The notes beneath the pieces are model-generated. The model saw only the letters and a program-made list of their open reading frames with translations, did no database searches and had not been told where the DNA came from. The position numbers and the translations under genes are program-made. From Leadbetterella sp964423865 (lineage in GTDB: Bacteria; Bacteroidota; Bacteroidia; Cytophagales; Spirosomataceae), in NCBI GenBank assembly GCA_964423865.1, contig CAYRGN010000015.1:10440-74439 (forward strand): a stretch of 64,000 nt of DNA. The letters are read 5' to 3'. Positions 41,193-49,105 of the stretch are shown piece after piece (the first letter of the stretch is position 1; every line of letters starts with the position of its first letter).

Positions 41193-41960
41193 ATGACCTA
41201 TAATTTCATCAAAATCCGGAAAGAAGGCCACATTTTTACCCTGACCCTCGCCCGGCCGGAAAAGCGGAATGCTTTTACACCCACTATGGTGAACGAAATG
41301 GATCATGCCCTGAAAGCCGCAAACGCGGATAAGGAAGTGCGGGTGGTGGTGATCGAGGCGGAAGGGCCGGTTTTTTGTGCGGGAATGGACCTTAAGGCTT
41401 TTACAGACCCGACCGCCGATCACCTTAACCCGGGTATTGTGAATCGTGACCTTTCGCTGGGTGAAGTGATGGCGCAGCTGAATAAACCTTCCGTGGCTTT
41501 AGTAGAAGGAAAGGTGATTGCGGGTGGCTTCCTGGTGGTGGCGGAATGTACTTTTGTGCTGGCCCGGCCCGAAGTGGAATTTTCGCTTCCGGAAGTGAAG
41601 ATCGGTATTTTTCCTTTCCAGGTGCTGGCCTCCCTGCTGAAGATTATGCCGCAGAAGAAAGCCTTGCAGCTGTGTGTCTCCGGAGAGCCTTTCCCGGCCC
41701 GGCAGGCGCTGGAATGGGGAATCGTAGATAAACTGCTGGAAGAGGGCGTGGCCGGTCGCCTGATCAGTGGCTTGGCGGAGAATGCTCCGCTGGCCGTGAC
41801 CCGGGGATTTGAGGTGCTCAAAGCCCTGGAAAATGTAAAGAAGGACGGACATTTCCGTTATTTAAAAGGAGAATTGAGCCGGCTGCGCGATTCCCGGGAT
41901 GCCCGTGAAGGGATCCAGGCACTTTTTGAAAAGCGGAAACCGGAATGGAAGAACGAGTAA
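41193..41960 (+). CDS. Enoyl-CoA hydratase/isomerase family protein
   Basis: 255 residues from the ATG at 41193; a GTG at 41142 lies in the promoter and is rejected. Crotonase fold with ARPEKRNAFTPTM and the oxyanion loop CAGMDLKAF. In the active-site helix the usual first catalytic Glu (GGGCELA in the family) is replaced: here AGGFLVVAEC. The second Glu is kept in FSLPEVKIG. With one Glu it may be an isomerase-type or altered hydratase. Its place beside the carboxylase and HMG-CoA lyase genes suggests methylglutaconyl-CoA hydratase, but the missing residue makes this uncertain. Confidence 0.85.
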   Translation: MTYNFIKIRKEGHIFTLTLARPEKRNAFTPTMVNEMDHALKAANADKEVRVVVIEAEGPVFCAGMDLKAFTDPTADHLNPGIVNRDLSLGEVMAQLNKPSVALVEGKVIAGGFLVVAECTFVLARPEVEFSLPEVKIGIFPFQVLASLLKIMPQKKALQLCVSGEPFPARQALEWGIVDKLLEEGVAGRLISGLAENAPLAVTRGFEVLKALENVKKDGHFRYLKGELSRLRDSRDAREGIQALFEKRKPEWKNE

Positions 41961-42015
41961 GTCTTTCGCTTTATTATCTGACAGTCGTGCAAAGTGGGGC
42001 CGGTATGCCGGATTT

Positions 42016-42050
42016 CTAAGAACTAATCGCTAATCGCTAACGGCTATTTT
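42016..42050. repeat. Heptad-word array before the mrp operon
   Basis: Five 7-bp words in register: CTAAGAA, CTAATCG, CTAATCG, CTAACGG, CTATTTT (42016, 42023, 42030, 42037, 42044). It lies between the hydratase stop and the mrpA promoter. Confidence 0.7.
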
Positions 42051-42093
42051 TTTGTATTTTTCGAAGAACTTTGGCGGTTCTGCCTTGCTATTA

Positions 42094-42124
42094 TTGTATA
42101 AAAAGTAAAGATTTCGTATTTTAG
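42094..42124 (+). promoter_or_regulatory. Putative mrp operon promoter
   Basis: TTG at 42094-42096, a 20-base spacer and TATTTTAG at 42117-42124 (one mismatch to TAnnTTTG) lie 23 bases before the mrpA ATG. Confidence 0.45.
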
Positions 42125-42146
42125 TGGTTTCACAAGATCATACGGA

Positions 42147-44456
42147 ATGCTGTTTACTGTTACATTAGGTTTAGTTACTGCGTGCCTCCTTGTTCCCTTC
42201 GGGAAATTTTTTAGAAACAATAGAAGTAGTCTGCTGGCCCTGGTGCCGGCCGTACTCTTTCTTTATTTTCTTCAAAGGATTCCGGAAGTCAGTGCAGGAA
42301 GGGTACTCTTCGAAAGCACGCCCTGGGTACCCGCCCTGGGGGTCAATCTGGGTTTTCGCCTCGATGGGCTCTCCCTGCTGTTTGCTTTACTGATTACAGG
42401 AATAGGTACCCTGATCTTTATTTATGCTTCGTCTTATTTAAAGGGAGACCGGTATATCGACCGCTTTTTCGGTTACCTGCTCCTGTTCATGTCTTCTATG
42501 CTGGGGCTGGTGCTGGCCAATAACGTGATCCTCTTATTTATTTTCTGGGAACTCACCAGCATCAGTTCGTATTACCTTATCGGTTTTAATAACCGGGAGG
42601 AGGAGTCGCGCAGGAGCGCCCTTACCGCCCTTTCCGTGACGGGACTGGGGGGCCTCATCTTGTTGGTTGCCCTGATCTGGATGGGTAGCCTGGCGGGTTC
42701 TTTCAGTATCGGAGATATTCTGAATCATGCGGGGGCCATCCGGGAGAACGCATTTTACCCGGCTATTCTCCTCCTGTTTCTGGCCGGCGCTTTTACCAAA
42801 TCGGCACAGTTTCCCTTTCATTTCTGGTTGCCGGGCGCCATGAAAGCGCCTACGCCGGTTTCCGCTTACCTGCATTCGGCCACCATGGTCAAGGCCGGAA
42901 TTTTTATCCTGGCCCGGTTTACACCCGTATTGGGCGATACCGCCCTCTGGCAGTGGTCGCTGATGGGCGTGGGCGGATTTACCATGGTGTATGCGTCCAT
43001 TCTTTCCCTGTCTAAACGAGACCTGAAAGGGGTGTTGGCCTATTCCACCATCTCTGCTTTGGGTGTACTAACCTTTTTGCTGGGTATAGGTAGTAATTAT
43101 GCTATTATTGCCGCTTGTGTCTTTTTACTGGCCCACGCCCTCTACAAGGCGCCTTTGTTCCTGGTGACGGGCATCATTGATCATGAAACCGGCACCCGTG
43201 ATCTCACCCGTTTATCGGGTCTGGGGAAAGTTTTATGGCCGGTGGCGCTGGCGGGCGGTCTGGCCGCTCTTTCAGGCGCCGGGGTACCCCTGACCTTTGG
43301 GTTTATAGGCAAAGACCTGATTTACGAATCTACCCTGCATTACGAATCGGCCTGGGCCTGGTACCTGACGGGTATAGCCATTGTCACCAATATAGGCCTG
43401 GTAGCGGCGGCCCTGCTGGCCGGTATTAAACCTTTTGCCGGTAAAGTGCGGGAAGAGTTTCAGAAGGTACACCTTCCTTCTCCCCTGATGTGGGTGCCGC
43501 CCCTGTTGCTGGCCGTGCTGGGTGTGCTGGCGGGCATCTTTCCGGGGTGGACGGGCGCTTTATTCACCGAAGCCGCCGTAAAGAGTATATTTCAACAGTA
43601 TGTTCCGGTACAGCTGAAGATATGGCACGGGTTTAACCTGGTGCTGATGCTGAGCCTGGCCACTTTGGCGGCGGGTACGGTGGTGTACCTGGTAAATACG
43701 CCCCGCTTCCGGAAGTCGGAGTTCATTACCGCCCTGGAACGGATCCGCCCGGGGGTGGTTTTCGGGAGAATGTATATCCGGACCAAGCAGGTGGCCTCGG
43801 CCTATACCAATTTTTTCCACGACGGTTACCTGAGGTCGTATATTATTAAAATCCTCCTGTTCGCAGAAGCCTTACTGATCTATGAGATCTGGCGGGGCGG
43901 ATTTTTCACCATTGATTTCAGTAAGTTGTCACCCGTGCGGTTTTACGATATCGCCATTGTCTTTATCCTGGTAGGGGCCTTGTATAAGTCGCTTAAAACT
44001 TCCTCGCGACTTACCGCCGTGGTCTGTATGAGTATCGTGGGGTATGCTATTTGTTTGCTGTTTGTGACCTACAGCGCGCCTGACCTGGCCATGACCCAGT
44101 TTACCATCGATACCCTCACCGTGGTATTGTTTGTGCTGGTACTGTACCGCCTTCCGCCTTTCCTGAAAACCCGGAACGTGAAAGTCATGGTGCGTGACGC
44201 CAGCATTTCCATTGTTTTCGGGGTGCTGCTGGGCATTATCTGCCTCCGGGTGCTGATGGAACCTACCCGGTACAACATCTCTGATTTTTATGCCAAATAC
44301 GCCTATACGTTAGGCAAAGGAAGAAATGTAGTCAACGTGATCCTGGTAGATTTCAGAGGGTTTGATACCATGTTTGAAATTGTGGTGCTGAGTGTGGCCG
44401 CCATTGGCGTGTATAGTTTATTGAAATTACGATTAAAGGCATCCGAAAAAGAATAA
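42147..44456 (+). CDS. mrpA: Mrp antiporter subunit A
   Basis: 769 residues with about 20 membrane helices. The NuoL-like core has WELTSISSYYLIGF with the key Glu of TM5, KSAQFPFHFWLPGAMKAPTPVSAYLHSATMVKAG spread over about 222-256, and SKRDLKGVLAYSTISALG. The C-terminal part (about 600-769) is the MrpA-specific extension with the DUF4040/MbhE-like segment (DLAMTQFTIDTLTVVLF). It is the largest subunit of the Mrp complex, which exchanges cytoplasmic Na+ (or K+) for protons. It is the first of seven genes, followed 4 bases later by mrpB. Confidence 0.94.
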   Translation: MLFTVTLGLVTACLLVPFGKFFRNNRSSLLALVPAVLFLYFLQRIPEVSAGRVLFESTPWVPALGVNLGFRLDGLSLLFALLITGIGTLIFIYASSYLKGDRYIDRFFGYLLLFMSSMLGLVLANNVILLFIFWELTSISSYYLIGFNNREEESRRSALTALSVTGLGGLILLVALIWMGSLAGSFSIGDILNHAGAIRENAFYPAILLLFLAGAFTKSAQFPFHFWLPGAMKAPTPVSAYLHSATMVKAGIFILARFTPVLGDTALWQWSLMGVGGFTMVYASILSLSKRDLKGVLAYSTISALGVLTFLLGIGSNYAIIAACVFLLAHALYKAPLFLVTGIIDHETGTRDLTRLSGLGKVLWPVALAGGLAALSGAGVPLTFGFIGKDLIYESTLHYESAWAWYLTGIAIVTNIGLVAAALLAGIKPFAGKVREEFQKVHLPSPLMWVPPLLLAVLGVLAGIFPGWTGALFTEAAVKSIFQQYVPVQLKIWHGFNLVLMLSLATLAAGTVVYLVNTPRFRKSEFITALERIRPGVVFGRMYIRTKQVASAYTNFFHDGYLRSYIIKILLFAEALLIYEIWRGGFFTIDFSKLSPVRFYDIAIVFILVGALYKSLKTSSRLTAVVCMSIVGYAICLLFVTYSAPDLAMTQFTIDTLTVVLFVLVLYRLPPFLKTRNVKVMVRDASISIVFGVLLGIICLRVLMEPTRYNISDFYAKYAYTLGKGRNVVNVILVDFRGFDTMFEIVVLSVAAIGVYSLLKLRLKASEKE

Positions 44457-44460
44457 CATT

Positions 44461-44874
44461 ATGAGAAGTACGATTTTACAAACGGCATCGCAATACCTGC
44501 TCCCTATTCTGTTGCTGTTTTCCTTTTTCCTGCTTATCCGAGGGCATTATTCTCCGGGAGGGGGCTTTGTGGGAGGACTGGTCGCCTCCATCGCCTTTGT
44601 GCTGCATAGTTTTGCCAACGGCGTGGAAAACACCATGCGCATTATCCGGTATAAGCCGCTTTCTCTGATTCCGATCGGACTGGGTTTGTCTACAGCCAGC
44701 ATGCTGGTTCCCCTGTTTTTCGGGAAGCCGGTCATGACATCACTCTGGATTCCCGAGCAGCTTCCGGTGTTTGGTAGTGTGGGTACTACCCTGTTTTTTG
44801 ACGCCGGAATCTATTTGCTGGTGGTGGGGGTAGTGCTGACCATCATTTTTACCATATCCTTATTTTCAGAATAA
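44461..44874 (+). CDS. mrpB: Mrp antiporter subunit B
   Basis: 137 residues, about four helices. MnhB-type: TASQYLLPILLLFSFFLL, then RGHYSPGGGFVGGL, the conserved motif of the family. It works with the C-terminal part of MrpA. It lies 4 bases after mrpA and 3 bases before mrpC. Confidence 0.93.
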   Translation: MRSTILQTASQYLLPILLLFSFFLLIRGHYSPGGGFVGGLVASIAFVLHSFANGVENTMRIIRYKPLSLIPIGLGLSTASMLVPLFFGKPVMTSLWIPEQLPVFGSVGTTLFFDAGIYLLVVGVVLTIIFTISLFSE

Positions 44875-44877
44875 ATT

Positions 44878-45234
44878 ATGGAACTGGTTCTAGTAGGTCT
44901 TATTGTGATTTTGTATGCCAGTGGCATGTACATGATACTCCGGCGGAGTATGGTGAAGCTGCTGCTGGGCATTATGCTCCTGGGCAATGCCACCAATATT
45001 CTTATTTTTTTACTGGGAAACCTCACGGCGGGAAAGCCACCCGTGATTCCTCCCGATATGAAAGTTTTTACCGACATCTATGCCGACCCCATTCCCCAGG
45101 CGCTGATCCTGACCGCCATTGTGATCAGCTTTGGTTTAACGGCTTTTGCTATTGTATTGCTGAAAAGAGTGTATGTGCTGGTAGACTCGGATGACCTTGA
45201 CGACCTCAATACCCCGGAAGAAGAAGATATATGA
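44878..45234 (+). CDS. mrpC: Mrp antiporter subunit C
   Basis: 118 residues, three helices, NuoK-like: YMILRRSMVKLLLGIMLLGNATN and DPIPQALILTAIVISFGLTAFAIVL, the latter diagnostic for MnhC. A short acidic tail follows. The stop overlaps the mrpD start by 4 bases. Confidence 0.94.
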   Translation: MELVLVGLIVILYASGMYMILRRSMVKLLLGIMLLGNATNILIFLLGNLTAGKPPVIPPDMKVFTDIYADPIPQALILTAIVISFGLTAFAIVLLKRVYVLVDSDDLDDLNTPEEEDI

Positions 45235-46730
45235 CAGATAACAGTATCATAGGAACCCTCCTGATCCACCTGCTGGCGGCTGTATTGCAGCTGGCTTTAT
45301 GGCGCAAGACCGTTTCCCAGCGTTATATCAGTGTGATAGCCGCTTTTTTGGGCCTGATCTCGGCGGCCGTATTATTTTACAAGGTACATTCCGGAGGAAT
45401 ACTCATCATGAACGCCGCCAACTGGCGCGCACCTTTTGGTATCGTGTTTGTTGCCGACCTATTCAGCAGTTCCCTGGTGCTGATTACGGCCATTGCCTCC
45501 CTCGCCGTATCGATCTTTTCCGCGGCGGGTATTAACCGGGCCCGTATGCTTTACGGGTACTTCCCCATCTTCCATTTCCTGGTAATGGGACTGAACGGGG
45601 CTTTCCTGACGGGAGATATATTCAACCTCTACGTTTGGTTTGAGGTGATTATTATTTCTTCATTTGTATTGATGACCCTCGGCGGGCGCAAAGCCCAGCT
45701 GGAGGGCGCCGTGAAGTACATGGCCCTCAATATCCTGGCGTCCATGTTTTTCCTGACCGGCATCGGGATTCTTTACGGCATGACCGGCTCGCTCAACATG
45801 GCCGACCTCGCCCTCAGGATTCCCAAAGTACAGAACCAGTCGCTGATCAACCTTACTTCCGTTTTCTTTCTCCTGGGTTTCGGGATAAAATCAGCGGTTT
45901 TTCCCCTGTACTTCTGGCTGCCGTCTTCTTACCATACTCCGCCCTCGGCCGTGGCCGCTACGTTCGGAGGGTTACTGACCAAGGTAGGGATTTACGCCTT
46001 GTTTCGTGTTTTTACCCTGCTTTTCACGCCTGACGATAATCTGAAAAACCTCTTGGTGGTGATTGCCGTATTTACGATTGTCACCGGGATGTTCAGCGCC
46101 TTGATCAAAGACAATATCCGGAGGCTTTTCTCCTCGCTTATTGTGTGTCACATCGGCTTTATGGTGGGCGGTCTGGGCCTGTATACCAAGGTGGCCATGA
46201 TGGGGGCCGTCTTTTATCTTTTCCACGATATCCTGGTGAAAACCAACATGTTTCTTATTGCCGGGCTGATTCGCCAGCTCCGGGGATCCATGAATTTGAA
46301 ATTATTGGGGGGCATTTACGGACAATATCCCAAAATCTCCCTGGTGATCGCCCTGGTCCTGTTTTCCCTGGTAGGAGTACCCCCTTTGTCGGGATTCTGG
46401 CCGAAAATCTACCTGATCGAAGGCGGTATTGATGCCGGGAAGTTCTTGCTGGTGGCTACCATCATTATCGGTAGTTTTATCACCCTGTTTGTGATTGCAA
46501 GGATGTGGTCGGAAGCCTTCTGGAAAGACCCTTCCGGCGATGAGCGTATACAGGATACCTTCGCTTCCTTGTCGCCGGCGAAAAAGACATTCCTGGTATT
46601 GCCGGTAGTTATATTGTGTTTTTGTAGTGTGATGATCGGGCTTGACGCCCAATTTGTGATTGAGGTGGTCGACCGGATCACGGACGAAATGATCAATACC
46701 GCACCGTACATCAAAGCGGTGCTGGGTTAA
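45231..46730 (+). CDS. mrpD: Mrp antiporter subunit D
   Basis: 499 residues, about 14 helices, NuoN/NuoM-like proton-channel subunit. It has YVWFEVIIISSFVLMTLGG with the TM5 Glu, FGIKSAVFPLYFWLPSSYHTPPSAVAATFGGLLTKVG spread over about 221-257 with the TM7 Lys, and KDNIRRLFSSLIVCHIG. With MrpA it forms the proton path of the antiporter. Confidence 0.94.
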   Translation: MTDNSIIGTLLIHLLAAVLQLALWRKTVSQRYISVIAAFLGLISAAVLFYKVHSGGILIMNAANWRAPFGIVFVADLFSSSLVLITAIASLAVSIFSAAGINRARMLYGYFPIFHFLVMGLNGAFLTGDIFNLYVWFEVIIISSFVLMTLGGRKAQLEGAVKYMALNILASMFFLTGIGILYGMTGSLNMADLALRIPKVQNQSLINLTSVFFLLGFGIKSAVFPLYFWLPSSYHTPPSAVAATFGGLLTKVGIYALFRVFTLLFTPDDNLKNLLVVIAVFTIVTGMFSALIKDNIRRLFSSLIVCHIGFMVGGLGLYTKVAMMGAVFYLFHDILVKTNMFLIAGLIRQLRGSMNLKLLGGIYGQYPKISLVIALVLFSLVGVPPLSGFWPKIYLIEGGIDAGKFLLVATIIIGSFITLFVIARMWSEAFWKDPSGDERIQDTFASLSPAKKTFLVLPVVILCFCSVMIGLDAQFVIEVVDRITDEMINTAPYIKAVLG

Positions 46731-46742
46731 TATAGTTGAACT

Positions 46743-47219
46743 ATGGTTAAACAGTTTTTAATGAACCTGCTGCTGGCCTTCATCTGGGTGGCCTTGACAG
46801 GGGCTTTGTATTATTCCAACTTCCTGTTCGGTTTCCTGGTAGGGTTCGGTATCCTCTGGATTATGAACAGGGCCGAAGAAGATAAGCGCTACTTTACGCG
46901 GGTACCCAAGATTATTTACCTTGCGCTCTATTTTTTTTACCTAATGATCAGGGCCAATATACAGGTGGCGTACGACGTAATCACCCCCCGGTATTTTTTC
47001 AAGCCGGGAATTGTGAAATACCCCATGAACGCCAGCAGCGACCTGGAGATCAATCTGCTCTCTACCATGATCTCCCTCACGCCCGGTACGCTTATCCTGG
47101 ATATCAGTGAAGATAAAAAAACACTTTTTATTCATGTCATGTACCTGAAAAATAAACGTACCTTTATAAAAGAAACGAAAGAAGGGATTGAACGCCGCTT
47201 ACTGGAAATACTGAGATGA
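46743..47219 (+). CDS. mrpE: Mrp antiporter subunit E
   Basis: 158 residues with two N-terminal helices and a cytoplasmic domain. MnhE motifs: YFFYLMIRANIQVAYDVITP and LLSTMISLTPGTLILDIS, followed by LFIHVMYL. The stop overlaps mrpF by 4 bases. Confidence 0.94.
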   Translation: MVKQFLMNLLLAFIWVALTGALYYSNFLFGFLVGFGILWIMNRAEEDKRYFTRVPKIIYLALYFFYLMIRANIQVAYDVITPRYFFKPGIVKYPMNASSDLEINLLSTMISLTPGTLILDISEDKKTLFIHVMYLKNKRTFIKETKEGIERRLLEILR

Positions 47220-47482
47220 CATTATACAATTACCTCGACTATGTGATTTTACCGCTGCTGTCGGTTTCTATGCTGCTGACGTTTATTCGTTTTGTAAAGG
47301 GACCGCGCGTGGTAGACCGCGTAATTGCCCTTGACCTGATCATCACCACGGGTATCGGGTTTATTACCGTATTCAGTATCCGTTCCGGGAAAGAACTGTT
47401 CCTGGATGTGGCCATGATCCTGGCCCTGATCGCGTTTTTGAGTACGGTCGCGTTTTCGTATTACCTCGAAAAGAAGGGATAG
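47216..47482 (+). CDS. mrpF: Mrp antiporter subunit F
   Basis: 88 residues, three helices: FIRFVKGPRVVDRVIALDLI and KELFLDVAMILALIAFLSTVAF are the MnhF signature, including the conserved membrane Asp. It is followed by a heptad-word array instead of directly by mrpG. Confidence 0.94.
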   Translation: MTLYNYLDYVILPLLSVSMLLTFIRFVKGPRVVDRVIALDLIITTGIGFITVFSIRSGKELFLDVAMILALIAFLSTVAFSYYLEKKG

Positions 47483-47495
47483 GTTTTTTTAATCA

Positions 47496-47550
47496 GCTCA
47501 TAGCTCATAGCCGTCGCCCGGCTGACTGCTGATAGCTGAAGGCTGAAAGC
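47496..47550. repeat. Heptad-word array inside the mrp operon
   Basis: Words GCTCATA, GCTCATA, GCCGTCG (from 47496) and GCTGACT, GCTGATA, GCTGAAG, GCTGAAA (from 47521), each 7 bp in register, with a 4-base CCCG joint. It makes up most of the 83-base mrpF-mrpG gap, while all other mrp gaps are 12 bases or less. The run CCCG-GCTGACT-GCTGATA recurs exactly near 59502. Confidence 0.8.
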
Positions 47551-47565
47551 AAAAATTTTATACAC

Positions 47566-47952
47566 ATGAAAGAGATTATTCTGATTCTGTTTTGTACGAT
47601 AGGCACGTTGGCTATCCTGTTCGCGTCTATTGGCATCTTGCGCATGCCTGACTTTTTTCTGAGGTTATCTGTAACCGTAAAGGCCTCTACTTTGGGTGTG
47701 GGTTTCCTGCTGGCCGCCGCTGCCATGGTATTTCCCGAAGTATTCGTAACCACGAAGGCCATTGCCATCGGCTTTTTTCTCCTGCTGACCACACCGGTAG
47801 CGGCCCACATGATTGGGCGGGTATCGTATGTGTCGGGCATCGCCCTCTGGAAGGGCACCCAGCTGGACGAGCTGGACGGTATGTATGACGAAGAACACAA
47901 CCTGAAAAGTGAGAGTGCAAAGGCCTCTTTCAGGGAAAAGGAAACTACGTGA
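47566..47952 (+). CDS. mrpG: Mrp antiporter subunit G
   Basis: 128 residues, three helices: GTLAILFASIGILRMPDFFLRLSVTVKASTLGVG spread over 12-45 is the MnhG signature, with LLTTPVAAHMIGR. A hydrophilic tail rich in Asp/Glu follows. It completes a full mrpA-G set, so the complex should be functional. Roles known for it are sodium and alkali tolerance and pH homeostasis. Confidence 0.93.
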   Translation: MKEIILILFCTIGTLAILFASIGILRMPDFFLRLSVTVKASTLGVGFLLAAAAMVFPEVFVTTKAIAIGFFLLLTTPVAAHMIGRVSYVSGIALWKGTQLDELDGMYDEEHNLKSESAKASFREKETT

Positions 47953-48011
47953 GCGGGTTCCCGTCTTTGTGGAGGCAGACCGGTGACGCAAAGTATAGCG
48001 GAGCCGGATTT

Positions 48012-48040
48012 TTTGTTTCCGTATATATCCCTTATTTTTG
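48012..48040 (+). promoter_or_regulatory. Probable promoter of the siderophore uptake operon
   Basis: TTTG at 48012-48015, a 17-base spacer and TATTTTTG at 48033-48040 match the Bacteroidota pattern 25 bases before the TTG start codon. I did not find a convincing Fur box around it. Confidence 0.6.
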
Positions 48041-48064
48041 TTTCTTATTTAGATTTAGTATAAA

Positions 48065-49006
48065 TTGAAACTGACGGGATACCTGATAGTAGTGGTGATA
48101 GTGGCAGGCATTTCTGTCTTCATTGGGGTGAAGGATATTGCGGTAACCGACATTTTTCGTCCGGACGCAGAACAGAAGCTGATTCTTACGGTAAGCCGCA
48201 TACCCCGTACCATCTCCCTGATCCTGGCGGGCATAGGGTTAAGTGTTTCCGGCCTTATTCTCCAGCAGATTACCCAGAATAAATTTGTGTCGCCCACTAC
48301 TGCCGGTACCCTCGATGCCGCCAAACTGGGTTTGCTGATCGCCTTTCTCCTGGCGCCTCAGAGCAGCTTGTTTAACCGGGCCCTGATGGCCTTTGTCTTT
48401 ACCTTCGCTTCCAGCCTGATCTTCCTGAGCATCACCGACCGGATACGGTACCGGAACATTATTTTTGTGCCTTTGGTCGGGATCATTTTCGGTAATATTC
48501 TCGGCTCGGTAGCGTCTTTCTTTGCTTACCGGTATGACATTGTACAGAACGTGAATTCCTGGCTGGTGGGCGATTTTTCTTCCGTCTTGAAAGGCAATTA
48601 CGAAGTGCTGTATATCTCGCTTCCGGCCATTGCCCTTACCTATTTTTACGCCAATAAATTTACGGTGGTAGGCATGGGAGAGGCGTTTTCCAGGAACCTG
48701 GGCCTGAATTACAGGCAGGTGGTGAACCTGGGGCTATTTTGTGTTTCGCTGACGGTGAGTGTGGTGGTGATTACGGTAGGAGCCATTCCTTTCCTGGGTT
48801 TGGTGGTACCCAATATTATCAGTCTTATTTATGGCGATAACCTGAGGAAGACCTTGCCTTATACCGCGTTTTTCGGGGCTTTGTTTCTGCTGGTCTGCGA
48901 TATCGCCGGTCGGCTGATCATGTTTCCTTTCGAGGTGCCGATAGGGGTGGTAGTGGGCATAGTGGGAGGTATATTGTTTCTGCTATTGTTGCTTAGGAGA
49001 AGTTAG
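48065..49006 (+). CDS. Siderophore ABC transporter permease (FecCD family), first subunit
   Basis: 313 residues from a TTG at 48065; no ATG is available near the conserved start, and the TTG sits properly downstream of a promoter. About nine membrane helices. FecCD motifs: RIPRTISLILAGIGLSVSG, SPTTAGTLDAAKLG and GAIPFLGLVVPNIISLIYG. With the second permease, the ATPase and the binding lipoprotein downstream it forms an importer most like the CeuBCDE / VctPDGC / YclNOPQ group, which carries catecholate siderophores. The last base of its TAG stop is the first base of a heptad-word array. Confidence 0.92.
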   Translation: MKLTGYLIVVVIVAGISVFIGVKDIAVTDIFRPDAEQKLILTVSRIPRTISLILAGIGLSVSGLILQQITQNKFVSPTTAGTLDAAKLGLLIAFLLAPQSSLFNRALMAFVFTFASSLIFLSITDRIRYRNIIFVPLVGIIFGNILGSVASFFAYRYDIVQNVNSWLVGDFSSVLKGNYEVLYISLPAIALTYFYANKFTVVGMGEAFSRNLGLNYRQVVNLGLFCVSLTVSVVVITVGAIPFLGLVVPNIISLIYGDNLRKTLPYTAFFGALFLLVCDIAGRLIMFPFEVPIGVVVGIVGGILFLLLLLRRS

Positions 49007-49096
49007 CTCACAGCTCAAGGCTCAAGGCTCAAGGCTCAAGGCTCAAAGCTCACAGCTCACAGCTCAAAGCTCACGGCTCAAAGCTCAAAGCTCAAT
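49006..49096. repeat. Thirteen perfect-register heptads between the permease genes
   Basis: Thirteen 7-bp words in unbroken register: GCTCACA, four GCTCAAG, GCTCAAA, two GCTCACA, GCTCAAA, GCTCACG, two GCTCAAA, GCTCAAT (49006 to 49096). The consensus is GCTCAMR. The first base is the last base of the upstream stop codon, and the array ends 9 bases before the next ATG. It occupies nearly the whole 99-base gap in an operon whose next genes overlap by 4 bases. Confidence 0.93.
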
Positions 49097-49105
49097 ACAT
49101 TGTAA

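Noticed and set aside
47953..48064. Fur-controlled operator before the siderophore operon
   Set aside because: No sequence close to the GATAATnATTATC-type palindrome is visible; only the promoter boxes are supported.
49006..49096. Heptad array as a CRISPR or a coding repeat
   Set aside because: There are no spacers, and a 7-bp period does not keep reading frame; stop codons arise in the neighbourhood.
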